Origin: JAAUTT01 sp963846585
GTDB lineage: Bacteria; Bacteroidota; Bacteroidia; Bacteroidales; JAAUTT01
Length of the DNA stretch: 64,000 bases
Reading direction: 5' to 3'
NCBI GenBank assembly: GCA_963846585.1
Contig: CAWJWO010000003.1
Coordinates: 1-64,000, forward strand
Positions 17,485 through 26,521 of the stretch are shown piece after piece. The notes beneath the pieces were generated by a model. The model made no database searches. It was not told the origin of the DNA and worked only from the letters and a program-made list of their open reading frames with translations. How positions within the stretch are numbered: the first letter of the stretch is position 1; every line of letters begins with the position of its first letter. A program made the translations under genes and the position numbers.

Positions 17485-17693
17485 GGGGCCATGGGCCAGG
17501 GATTAGTGATTAGGGATTAGTGACTAGGGATTAGTGATTTTAGATTCTAGATTTGAGATTTAAGATTTGGATATTCTGATCCTGCAAATTTTATTAATTA
17601 AAATCTCAATTCTTAAATCTTTTAACCTAATCACCTAATCACTATTTCTATTTTTAAAACCTCTACAACCTTTACAACCTCTTCAACATCTAC
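17485..17693. repeat. 7-nt mosaic array followed by a 9-nt array
   Basis: Twelve heptads in one register fill 17485-17568, moving from GGGCCA-type through GGGATTA/GTGATTA to TAGATTT/AAGATTT units. Inverse AATCT-type units and an 8-nt CCTAATCA pair follow. Four AACCTYTAC nonads occupy 17658-17693 and stop just before the DPP-IV stop codon at 17699. The gap holds no gene. Confidence 0.8.
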
Positions 17694-17698
17694 AACCA

Positions 17699-19921
17699 TT
17701 ATTTCCCACCCGGAGGGCAATGGGCTTTTAAATAATTTGTATATAAAGCTGACAAATGTTCAAATGTGTTTTCGCCTTCGGACAGACTATGAGTCCGGTT
17801 TGGGTACGCCATAAACTGAAATTGCTTGTTTTGTTTAACCAACTCATTTATTAACATTTCAGCATTCTGATAGTGCACATTGTCATCCCCTGTTCCGTGA
17901 ATATACAAAAGGTTGCCCGTTAGGTTTTTAGCATAGGTAACAGGAGAACCGTTAATATAATCCTGCATATTTTCATCAGGCAATCCCATATAACGCTCTT
18001 CATAAATGTTGTCGTACGTAAGTAAATTGCTTATAGCTGCAATTGCAATTCCTGTTTTATATATATCGGGATACTGAAATAACAGGTTTAATGTGGCAGA
18101 ACCACCACCGCTCCAACCCCATACAGCAACTCTTTCCGTATCCACAAAACTCCATTTCAGTATTTCTTTAGCAGCCATTGCCTGGTCGTGAATATTTAAA
18201 ATGCCTATTTTCCGGTAGATTGATTTCCTCCAGTCTCTGCCTTTAGGTGATGGTGTACCACGATTATCCACAGAAATGTATATATAGCCGTCATCTGCCA
18301 TATTCCCATTATACAGCTTGTTTTTGCCCGCTCTGTATGTATCATAAACTGTGGATTCCCAGGGTTCAGAATATACATAAAACACTACCGGATACCTTTT
18401 ACCGGGATCAAAGTTGTTTGGTTTAACTATCCATCCATCAAGATCGATGTTATCACATGTTGTAATCCTGAAAAATTCAGTTTTTGATTCTGACATCGAT
18501 GTATCAAGGTGAGAGAGTATACTTTCATTTTCTGTTAATGGTTTATAATCAGTCATTGATATAAACTCACCGGCGTTTTTTGTAAAATGGTTTGTAAATG
18601 AATGAAAAGCATACTTGCCGGTAATTGAAATGGAATAATCGTGAAATCCCTTTAACATTGACGGACTAAGTAATTCAAGATTTCCTTTGCCATTTAGCTT
18701 TGTCCTGTACAGATATTGCTGAGTTGGATTATTGGGTGAAGCTGTAAAATAAACATAACCTGCTTTAGGATTTGTATATTTTAATTCAATAATATCATAA
18801 TTACCTTTAGTTATGAGTTTTTCAGGCTTACCCTCCAGCGAAACCTGGTAAAAATGCCTCCATCCGTCCTTTTCTGATGTCCATAAAATGCTCTTATTCC
18901 CATTAAGCCATGTAAACCCGTTGGTATAATCAGTAGAATATGGATTACCCTGGTAATAAATATCAACCCAGGCAGAATCCTTTTCTTCTTCAATTAATTT
19001 AGCTTTGCCGGTAGCAATTTCTGCAGTAAATAGTTTGCTATCATCCTGTTTACGGTTCAGCTGCTGAATAAGTAAATTTTTGGACCATGGTATAAATTCC
19101 ATCCTGACTATATAATTTTCCTCAGGATTTCCGGGTATTTTCATCCAGGTGATTTTTGTATCTTCAACATTTACAACACCCACTTTGCAAATTGAAGGGT
19201 TTTCCCCTGCTTTTGGATATTCTACAGGTATTATATGTGGATAAACAGAATCGGTATTGTTTATCATATAAAATTTCCGGATATTTTTAGCATCTATCTG
19301 CCAGAAAGCAATAGATTTGCTATCACCACTCCATCTAAAACCATCACGGCAGAAAAATTCTTCTTCGTAAACCCAGTCAAAAGTGCCATTAATAAATGTT
19401 GTTGACCCATCTGACGTTAATGCCTTAATTTCTGAAGTTACCAGGTTCTCAACATAAATATTATTTAAGCTGACATATGCAACAAATTTTCCATCAGGAG
19501 AAAACTTAGCAAACATTAAGGAAGATTCTGGTAAAGATTTGCCTAACTTAAATAGCGTGTCATTTGTTAAATCCATTATCCAGTAATCACCTCTTGTATT
19601 GAGCCTCCAGACTTTGGATGTATTTGTAAACAGCAAAATTTTTTTCTGGTCGTTTGAGAAACTGAAAAGGTTTAACTTAAGCGGAGTATTGCCCCCGCGG
19701 GGTATTAATTTTTTATTTGGGACAATTACCCTGGGATTGTTATTTGGCAATGAATACTTTATAATTTCATTATTTTCAATTTTGTAATAAGAACTGCCGT
19801 CAGCCGACCATTTTATTTCTTCACTTTGCGAATTTGCATAAGGTGAAATAAAAAGGATTAATAAAATTAGCAGTCCTTTTAGTATTTGTTTTAATTTTAG
19901 TGAATTAATATATTTACACAT
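17699..19921 (-). CDS. dipeptidyl peptidase IV (S9B family)
   Basis: Exported serine exopeptidase releasing N-terminal dipeptides, typically X-Pro. 740 aa: signal peptide (LKGLLILLILFISPYANS), N-terminal beta-propeller (about 35-480), and alpha/beta-hydrolase domain. Catalytic triad: S604 in GWSGGGS, D679 in HGTGDDNVH, H711 in NRTHSLS. The propeller has the DPP-IV pair of glutamates that holds the substrate amino end (WVYEEEFF, E187-E188), distinguishing it from acylaminoacyl peptidases. Single-gene unit. Confidence 0.9.
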   Translation of the reverse strand: MCKYINSLKLKQILKGLLILLILFISPYANSQSEEIKWSADGSSYYKIENNEIIKYSLPNNNPRVIVPNKKLIPRGGNTPLKLNLFSFSNDQKKILLFTNTSKVWRLNTRGDYWIMDLTNDTLFKLGKSLPESSLMFAKFSPDGKFVAYVSLNNIYVENLVTSEIKALTSDGSTTFINGTFDWVYEEEFFCRDGFRWSGDSKSIAFWQIDAKNIRKFYMINNTDSVYPHIIPVEYPKAGENPSICKVGVVNVEDTKITWMKIPGNPEENYIVRMEFIPWSKNLLIQQLNRKQDDSKLFTAEIATGKAKLIEEEKDSAWVDIYYQGNPYSTDYTNGFTWLNGNKSILWTSEKDGWRHFYQVSLEGKPEKLITKGNYDIIELKYTNPKAGYVYFTASPNNPTQQYLYRTKLNGKGNLELLSPSMLKGFHDYSISITGKYAFHSFTNHFTKNAGEFISMTDYKPLTENESILSHLDTSMSESKTEFFRITTCDNIDLDGWIVKPNNFDPGKRYPVVFYVYSEPWESTVYDTYRAGKNKLYNGNMADDGYIYISVDNRGTPSPKGRDWRKSIYRKIGILNIHDQAMAAKEILKWSFVDTERVAVWGWSGGGSATLNLLFQYPDIYKTGIAIAAISNLLTYDNIYEERYMGLPDENMQDYINGSPVTYAKNLTGNLLYIHGTGDDNVHYQNAEMLINELVKQNKQFQFMAYPNRTHSLSEGENTFEHLSALYTNYLKAHCPPGGK

Positions 19922-20169
19922 ACACTTTGGTTTAATTAATCTTTAAAAATTACTAATACAAAAATATATTTAACTCAAACTATAAACCCAATGAATTGTT
20001 AAAATGTTATATAGAATTTTAACGCAATTTTTAATTGACGAGTGTCAAACTTGAAATTAGTGAAAATTTGTTAATTTTAAAAAGTTTTAGTGTTTGGATA
20101 TTTCAAATATCAATATTTAACCCTCTAAATTTTAATTTATGTCAAAAAATATTAATTGTTTCTGAAAAA

Positions 20170-21573
20170 ATGAGTTATTCCACAGTTGAAAAGAAAATCC
20201 GGATTGACAAACACTATGCCTGGTTAAAGTTAAAACATTTGTTCATTTTCATTCTGACCTTTTATTGGATTATGAGTTGTTACTCTCAGGGGGAAAAACC
20301 TGCAGATACTATTCAATATTTTAACCTGGACCAATGCATAGTTTATGCAATGCAACATCAGCCGGCAGTGATTCAATCGGACCTTGGCATAACAATTGCC
20401 AGAAAAACAAATGCTATAAACCTGTCGGCCTGGTTACCACAGGTTAATCTGAACGGAATGCTGACGCATTATATTCAGTTACCTACAAGTTTTGTTACAA
20501 ATACACTAAATCCGCCCCCACAATTTTTAAAGGAAAATCAGGGTTTTGTTAATACCCTGGTACCACAGTTGTCAGTTACGGAAACTATTTTCAGTCCTGA
20601 TGTTTTAAATTCAGCCAGAAGCGCACATTTGATCGTAGAACAGGCAAAGCAATCCGGGGATAGTACCAGGATTAACCTTGTTGCATCAGTAAGTAAATCA
20701 TTTTATAATCTTTTATTTACCCTGGAACAAATGAAAGTATTGCAGGAGGATACCGCCCGGCTTAAAAAAAACCTGAAAGATACATATCATCAATATATTG
20801 GAGGTATAGTGGATAAGACTGACTATAAGCAAGCAACTATTACTCTTAACAATTCCAAAGCACAATTAAAACAAACTTATGAGAGTATAAAACCAGAGTA
20901 TGCCTCGCTGAAACAATTAATGGGATTACCGCAGGAAACAAGGCTTAACCTAATTTTCGACACTTTAAAAATGATGCAGGAAATAGTTTTTGATACCACT
21001 CAGCAATTACAAATAGAAAAACGTATTGAATACCAACTGCTTCAAACTAATAAGAAATTGCAGCAACAAACAGTTAATTATTACCGGTCGCAATTCTTAC
21101 CTTCCTTATCAGCATTGTATAGCTATAATTATCAGTTCGAAACTAACCCATATGGGAACTTCCTGAACCAGGCTTACCCCTATTCATATATAGGCGGAAC
21201 GCTTAGTATTCCATTATTTACTGGTTTCAGGCGGTCAGAAAGCATACAAAAGGCCAAACTTCAGCTTCAACAACTCGATTTGGAAGAATATAACCTTAAA
21301 TCGGGCCTTTATATTCAATATTCCAATGCATTGGCAACTTATAAAAGCAATTTATATGACCTTTCGGTTTTACGTGAAAATGTCACTATGGCAAAGGATG
21401 TTTACTCTGTAGTTTCTTTTCAGTATAAACAAGGCGTTGTGCCTTACCTTAATGTTATAACTGCAGAATCGGATCTGGTATCCTCTGAGATAAGTTATAT
21501 CAATTCATTGTTTCAGTTATTACTGAGCAAGGTTGATCTGGAAAAGGCATTGGGCAGTATACAACCTAAATAG
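20170..21573 (+). CDS. TolC-family outer-membrane efflux protein
   Basis: Outer-membrane channel of the efflux system encoded downstream. From the ATG at 20170 (467 aa): a hydrophobic export segment (LFIFILTFYWIMSCYSQ), then two TolC repeats of long helices (for example ARLKKNLKDTYHQYIGGIVDKTDYKQA and VSFQYKQGVVPYLNVITAESDL). An alternative TTG start at 20035 would add 45 unlikely residues. The MSC sequence at the end of the hydrophobic segment might be a lipidation site but the match is poor. Confidence 0.85.
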   Translation: MSYSTVEKKIRIDKHYAWLKLKHLFIFILTFYWIMSCYSQGEKPADTIQYFNLDQCIVYAMQHQPAVIQSDLGITIARKTNAINLSAWLPQVNLNGMLTHYIQLPTSFVTNTLNPPPQFLKENQGFVNTLVPQLSVTETIFSPDVLNSARSAHLIVEQAKQSGDSTRINLVASVSKSFYNLLFTLEQMKVLQEDTARLKKNLKDTYHQYIGGIVDKTDYKQATITLNNSKAQLKQTYESIKPEYASLKQLMGLPQETRLNLIFDTLKMMQEIVFDTTQQLQIEKRIEYQLLQTNKKLQQQTVNYYRSQFLPSLSALYSYNYQFETNPYGNFLNQAYPYSYIGGTLSIPLFTGFRRSESIQKAKLQLQQLDLEEYNLKSGLYIQYSNALATYKSNLYDLSVLRENVTMAKDVYSVVSFQYKQGVVPYLNVITAESDLVSSEISYINSLFQLLLSKVDLEKALGSIQPK

Positions 21574-21582
21574 TGTATGTCC

Positions 21583-21682
21583 ATAAAGTCCGTATCCTTC
21601 GTTACGCTCGCCTAAAAACCAGTCATTTACTTTAGTAAACTCCTGATTTTTAGGCTTTGCAAGCCTCGGCTACGAACTTTAT
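21583..21682. repeat. 100-bp imperfect inverted repeat between tolC-like and adaptor genes
   Basis: Two ~48-bp arms meet at a TTTA loop (21631-21634). Outer ends ATAAAGTCCGTA / TACGAACTTTAT and inner parts CCTAAAAACCAGTCATTTAC / GTAAACTCCTGATTTTTAGG pair well. The outer motif TATAAAGTCCGTAT recurs at 55292. It would fold as a long hairpin inside the efflux operon transcript. Confidence 0.7.
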
Positions 21683-21800
21683 GATCCAAACACACAACTT
21701 TAAAGACTGATTCTTAATAAGAACTAATAACGAATAATGAATATAATTAGCAATTGCCTTGTAACAAAATACATATATTAAAATAAATATTTTCACACAC

Positions 21801-22967
21801 ATGAGAAGAAGAAATTTAGCATTTGGAATAAGTTGCCTGATTTTATCGGGTTGTTTTCATATGCCGGGACAACCTTCCGGTCCCACATTTGTAAACCTGT
21901 TGACAATAAAGCAGCAAAAGGTATATTATTATGATAAATATCCGGCTAATACGGTTGCTATTAACCAGGTTGACCTTAGGCCACAGGTACAGGGTTATAT
22001 TACAGGGATAAAGTTTACAGAAGGTGACCATGTTCATAAAGGACAAGTTCTTTATGAGATAGACAGACAATTGTATCAGGAAGCATATGACCAGGCAAAA
22101 GCAAACCTGGATGTGGCAGAAGGTAACCTTAAACAGGCACAACAGGATGCTGACAGGTATACATATCTTAATACATACGATGCTGTTGCTACCCAAACAC
22201 TTGATCATGCAGCTATTGCCCTTACAAATGCCAAGAACTCCGTAACTGCAGCGGAACAATCTTTAAAAATGGCAGCTACCAATCTTAGTTTTGCAGTTAT
22301 TTCCGCGCCTTTTGACGGAACGGTTGGGTTCAGCCAGGTAAAACCAGGGAACCTTGTAACGGTTGGACAAACAGTTCTAAATACTATATCCAGCGATAAT
22401 CCTATGGGAGTTGATTTCTATATTTCGGAAAAACAATTATATCATTTCGAGGATCTTAAAAATCAAAAATCGACGATCGATTCACTTTTCACTATTATAT
22501 TGCCTAACGATTCATTATATCCTTATTCCGGGAAAATCTCCATCATAGATCGTGCTGCCGATCCACAAGCCGGGACCATTCATATAAGGGCTGAATTTCC
22601 AAATCCTCATTATTTTTTAAAACCTGGAATAAGTTGTGTATTAAGGGTTCACAATCAGGAAAAAGGTCCGAAAATCCTTATACCTAACAAAGCTATACTG
22701 GAACTCATGGGAGAATATTTTGTATATGTGGTAAAGGATACAGTAGCCCCAAATAAAGAAGACTCTACAAAAACTCATCCTGTGCTGATGGCTATCCAGA
22801 AAAAAGTTCAACTGGGGCAGACAATAGCACCTAATGTAATTATTAATAATGGTGTCCATCCGGGAGATAAAATAGTTGTAGATGGGGTACAGTCCCTACA
22901 TACCGGTTCAATCGTAATGGTCGCTAAGAAACCTGAAAAATCAAAAAGTGAAAATCATGGGATGTGA
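21801..22967 (+). CDS. RND efflux periplasmic adaptor (HlyD/AcrA type), lipoprotein
   Basis: 388 aa. A lipobox (CLILSGC, C18) anchors it to the membrane. It then shows the adaptor order: lipoyl half-motif (VQGYITGIKFTEGDHVHKGQVLYEID), alpha-hairpin (about 95-150), second lipoyl half (APFDGTVGFSQVKPGNLVTVGQ), beta-barrel and membrane-proximal domains (RAEFPNPHYFLKPGISCVLRV). It links the RND pumps downstream to the TolC-type channel upstream. Confidence 0.9.
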   Translation: MRRRNLAFGISCLILSGCFHMPGQPSGPTFVNLLTIKQQKVYYYDKYPANTVAINQVDLRPQVQGYITGIKFTEGDHVHKGQVLYEIDRQLYQEAYDQAKANLDVAEGNLKQAQQDADRYTYLNTYDAVATQTLDHAAIALTNAKNSVTAAEQSLKMAATNLSFAVISAPFDGTVGFSQVKPGNLVTVGQTVLNTISSDNPMGVDFYISEKQLYHFEDLKNQKSTIDSLFTIILPNDSLYPYSGKISIIDRAADPQAGTIHIRAEFPNPHYFLKPGISCVLRVHNQEKGPKILIPNKAILELMGEYFVYVVKDTVAPNKEDSTKTHPVLMAIQKKVQLGQTIAPNVIINNGVHPGDKIVVDGVQSLHTGSIVMVAKKPEKSKSENHGM

Positions 22968-22973
22968 TATTGA

Positions 22974-23120
22974 GAGCCAAGAACCAAGAGCCAGGAACCA
23001 AGATCAAGGGACAAGGGACATGGGACGTGGGACGTGAAAAAAGGACGTGGAGACTTTTTTTTTGTTCTCTGTTTTCTGTTCTCTGTTTTCTGTCTTGGTT
23101 CCTGGCTCTTGGCTCCTGGT
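22974..23120. repeat. 7-nt mosaic array forming a large imperfect inverted repeat
   Basis: Nine heptads in register occupy 22974-23036 (GAACCAA/GAGCCAG units passing into GGACAAG/GGACGTG). After a T-rich loop, eight more in register fill 23065-23120 (TTCTCTG/TTTTCTG passing into TCTTGGT/TCCTGGC). The outer arms are complementary. Confidence 0.85.
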
Positions 23121-23171
23121 TCTATAACTAAAGTGATTTACCAAGTAATTGAATAAATACTATTTTACGCA

Positions 23172-26100
23172 ATGATCGCCAATACATTTATAAAAAGGCC
23201 TGTTACCGCAATAGTAATTTCGCTCGTATTAGCAATTATAGGTGCTATTTGTATTATTAATTTGCCGGTTAGCCAGTACCCGGATATTACACCACCTGTA
23301 ATACAGGTATCAGGCCAGTATACGGGGGCAGATGCAACTACGGTGGAACAAACCGTTGCCACACCTATTGAAGAACAGGTTAACGGTACCCACGGAATGG
23401 AGTACATGCAGAGCAACAGCGCCAATAATGGTTTAATGACTATTAATACAACTTTTAAAATTGGTACCAACATTGATGTAGCCACTTTGGATGTGCAGAA
23501 CCGTGTAAGTATTGCAGCTCCATTAGTACCGGCTGCAGTTAGCAGGCTTGGTATTACAGTAAGGGCAGTAAATCCGAGTGCCTTGATGTTAATAGCCCTG
23601 TATTCCCCAAAAGGTACACATAATATTACTTTCCTCGATAATTACACCAATATCTTTATAATGGATGCCTTGCTCCGTGTACCGGGAGTTGGGGCAATAA
23701 CTACACTTGCGGATAACTTCAGTATGCGCGTATGGGTAAATCCCGATAAAATGGCTGATTATTCCCTTACCGCCACAGATATTATTAATGCGCTTAATGA
23801 ACAAAATTTACAGGTTGCCGCCGGTTCTGCAGGCGCTCCTCCGCAGCAAAAAACACAAACTTTTGAGTTAAGTGTGCTTGTGAACGGACGCCTGAATAAT
23901 GTTGCCGACTTTGAAAAAATAATTGTAAAAACCATCCCCGCTACCGGCGAAATAGTATATCTTAAAGATGTTGCAAGGGTTGAACTTGGTAAGTTTACAT
24001 ATTCAAGCAATTCGTATGTGGATGACAAACGTGCCTCAATACTTACTTTATACCAGACACCCGGAAGCAATGCACTTCAAACGGCAAGCGGAGTAATGAA
24101 GGAGCTTGAGGTGCTGAAAAAATCGTTCCCTGCCGATGTGGATTATAAAGTTCCTTTCGAAACAGTCACTGTGGTTAAAGTATCTATGCAGGAGGTTGTC
24201 CAGACATTATTGATAGCTCTTTGCCTGGTTGCCTTAGTTGTTTTTATATTTCTTCAGAATTGGAGGTCTACATTAATTCCTGTTTTGGCCATTCCGGTAT
24301 CTATTCTTGGCACTTTTGCCTTTTTTGTCCCGTTAGGCTTTACAATTAATACCCTTACGATGTTTGGATTTGTTCTGGCTATTGGTATTGTTGTGGATGA
24401 TGCAATTATAGTAGTCGAAGCGGTACAGCATTACCTTGATGTAGAAAAATTGTCAGTGAAAGAAGCGACTTACCGTGCTATGAATGACATATCAGCTCCC
24501 GTAATAGCTATCGCGCTAATATTGGCTTCTGTATTTGTCCCGGTAGGGTTTATTCCGGGAATTGTCGGAAGGTTATACCAGCAATTTGCCATTACTATTG
24601 CCGTATCAATATTACTTTCAGCATTTATAGCATTATCCCTCACGCCTGCTCTATGTACATTATTATTGCAACCACAAGTACCGGACGAAAAGCCTAAAGG
24701 GTTGAATAAAATATTCTTCAGGTTTAACAATTGGTTTGGAGATATTACAAAGAAATATTCCAACGGTGTTAATACTGGCATTAATAAATCAAAATATGTA
24801 ATTATTTTATTAATATGTATTGGTGTAGCTGCATTTTTCCTTTTTGAACATAAACCTGTCGGGTTTATTCCCAGTGAAGATGACGGACTTTTATATATTA
24901 CCTATGAATTACCCGAAGCTTCTTCTACTGCACAGAGCGTGGAAGTTATGTCTAAATTAATGGACGTGGTTACCAAGGTCCCCGGGATTGATCATTATGC
25001 GGCCCTTGCAGGGTTCAATGTTATAACCGGCGCTACAAAATCGAATAGCGGTACTATATATTGTCAGCTGAAACATTGGGATAAGCGGAAAAAATCCAGT
25101 CAGCAAATACCTAAAATTATCGATGTTTTTCGTTCGCGAATTGCAAAGGCGAATGTTAAAAATGCAAATATTGTTGTAATTCCACCTGCTCCAATTCCCG
25201 GAATTGGTCAAACTGCCGGTTTTAGCTTCCAGATAGAACAAAGAAATACCACCGATGATGAGCATGCATTTGAGAAAGTAGTAAACAATTTTGTGGCCGA
25301 AGCCAATAAAAATCCTGTAATATCGAACGCTTTCAGTTATTATTCGGCACATACGCCCAGCTATAACTTAACGGTGGACAGAGAAAAATGCAAAAAAATG
25401 GGGGTTAATATTTCTGATGTATTTACTGCTATTCAAACATATATGGGAAGTATATATGTAAATGATTTCACTTTATACAATCGTACTTTCCATGTAGTTG
25501 TGCAGGCGGATACTACCTATAGAAAAATGATCGGCAGTATGGATAAATATTATGTTCGTAACCAGGCTGGAGAAATGCTCCCTTTAAGTTCGCTTATCAG
25601 CTATAAACCCACTGAAACTGCACCCCTTCAACAGCATTTTGATATTTTTCGTTCAGCAGAAGTGGATGGAGGCGCAGCTGCAGGTTATAGCAGTGGTCAG
25701 GCTATTAAAGCACTCGAGGAAATCGCGGCTAAAGTGTTGCCTCAGGGTTATGGATATGACTTTTCAGGGTTGAGCTATGAAGAAATACAGGCAGGATCAC
25801 AAACTATGTACATATTCATATTTTCCCTCACTTTTGTTTTTCTTTTCCTGGCGGCATTATACGAAAGCTGGTCAGTACCTTTTGCCGTGTTGCTTGCCGT
25901 TCCTGTTGGAGCTTTTGGAGCTATCCTTACACTTATGTTTTTTCCAAAGCTTACTGATAATGTATATGCTCAGATAGGTCTTATAACTTTAATAGGCCTG
26001 GCGGCTAAAAACGCGATTCTTATAGTGGAATATGCCAAAGTACGGGTGGATAGCGGACAAGATCTTATAAAATCGACCCTTGCTGCAGTTAGCTTACGTT

Positions 26101-26351
26101 TGCGACCTATCCTGATGACTTCGCTTGCATTTATTTTAGGTGTAACTCCATTGGCAATTGCATCAGGGGCAGGAGCTATGGCACGGCGGACAATTGGCTT
26201 AACGGTTATGGGTGGGATGGTTGCTGCTTCTTCTATTGCTATTTTTGTTGTACCTGTTTTATTTGTTGTAATTGTTAAAATTGCATATGGGGAAAAGGGA
26301 CTTGCCTTTCTGGCGGAAAAAGGTAAAGAAGTCGTAAGTCGTAAGTCGTAA
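23172..26351 (+). CDS. RND multidrug efflux permease (HAE1/AcrB type), copy 1
   Basis: 1059-aa proton-driven exporter of the cytoplasmic membrane: TM1 at residues 10-30, first periplasmic porter domain, TM2-6, second porter domain, TM7-12. Proton-relay residues are present: the Asp pair in GIVVDDAIIVVEAV (D409, D410) and the TM10 Lys in GLAAKNAILIVEYAK. The last codons and stop (VSRKS, TAA) lie within a GTCGTAA heptad array, so the repeat has defined the C-terminus. Compare the longer hydrophilic tail of copy 2. Confidence 0.93.
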   Translation: MIANTFIKRPVTAIVISLVLAIIGAICIINLPVSQYPDITPPVIQVSGQYTGADATTVEQTVATPIEEQVNGTHGMEYMQSNSANNGLMTINTTFKIGTNIDVATLDVQNRVSIAAPLVPAAVSRLGITVRAVNPSALMLIALYSPKGTHNITFLDNYTNIFIMDALLRVPGVGAITTLADNFSMRVWVNPDKMADYSLTATDIINALNEQNLQVAAGSAGAPPQQKTQTFELSVLVNGRLNNVADFEKIIVKTIPATGEIVYLKDVARVELGKFTYSSNSYVDDKRASILTLYQTPGSNALQTASGVMKELEVLKKSFPADVDYKVPFETVTVVKVSMQEVVQTLLIALCLVALVVFIFLQNWRSTLIPVLAIPVSILGTFAFFVPLGFTINTLTMFGFVLAIGIVVDDAIIVVEAVQHYLDVEKLSVKEATYRAMNDISAPVIAIALILASVFVPVGFIPGIVGRLYQQFAITIAVSILLSAFIALSLTPALCTLLLQPQVPDEKPKGLNKIFFRFNNWFGDITKKYSNGVNTGINKSKYVIILLICIGVAAFFLFEHKPVGFIPSEDDGLLYITYELPEASSTAQSVEVMSKLMDVVTKVPGIDHYAALAGFNVITGATKSNSGTIYCQLKHWDKRKKSSQQIPKIIDVFRSRIAKANVKNANIVVIPPAPIPGIGQTAGFSFQIEQRNTTDDEHAFEKVVNNFVAEANKNPVISNAFSYYSAHTPSYNLTVDREKCKKMGVNISDVFTAIQTYMGSIYVNDFTLYNRTFHVVVQADTTYRKMIGSMDKYYVRNQAGEMLPLSSLISYKPTETAPLQQHFDIFRSAEVDGGAAAGYSSGQAIKALEEIAAKVLPQGYGYDFSGLSYEEIQAGSQTMYIFIFSLTFVFLFLAALYESWSVPFAVLLAVPVGAFGAILTLMFFPKLTDNVYAQIGLITLIGLAAKNAILIVEYAKVRVDSGQDLIKSTLAAVSLRLRPILMTSLAFILGVTPLAIASGAGAMARRTIGLTVMGGMVAASSIAIFVVPVLFVVIVKIAYGEKGLAFLAEKGKEVVSRKS

Positions 26352-26495
26352 GACAGAAAACAGAAGACAGAAGGCAGAAAAAATGAAAGGACGTGAGACA
26401 TGGGATGTGAGACATGGGACATGAGACGTGTAGGACTTAAAGACATGGTAACTGCAACCTGCAACATATAAAAAAATAAACCTCATAAACCTCAT
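26331..26495. repeat. 7-nt mosaic array overlapping the 3' end of the RND gene
   Basis: Seven heptads in register (three GTCGTAA, then GACAGAA-type) run 26331-26379 and include the RND stop codon. GACATGG/GACGTGA heptads follow to about 26442, and two AAACCTCAT nonads lie at 26478-26495 before the second RND gene. Confidence 0.85.
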
Positions 26496-26521
26496 AAACA
26501 TATAAACAATATTCAATTCCA

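Noticed and set aside
20035..20169. N-terminal extension of the TolC-type protein
   Set aside because: It depends on a TTG start and precedes a normal export signal; the ATG at 20170 is sufficient.
26454..26480. Another CGCAACC-type ECF promoter before RND copy 2
   Set aside because: TGCAACC occurs as part of a heptad array and has no CRTCT at 15-16 nt.
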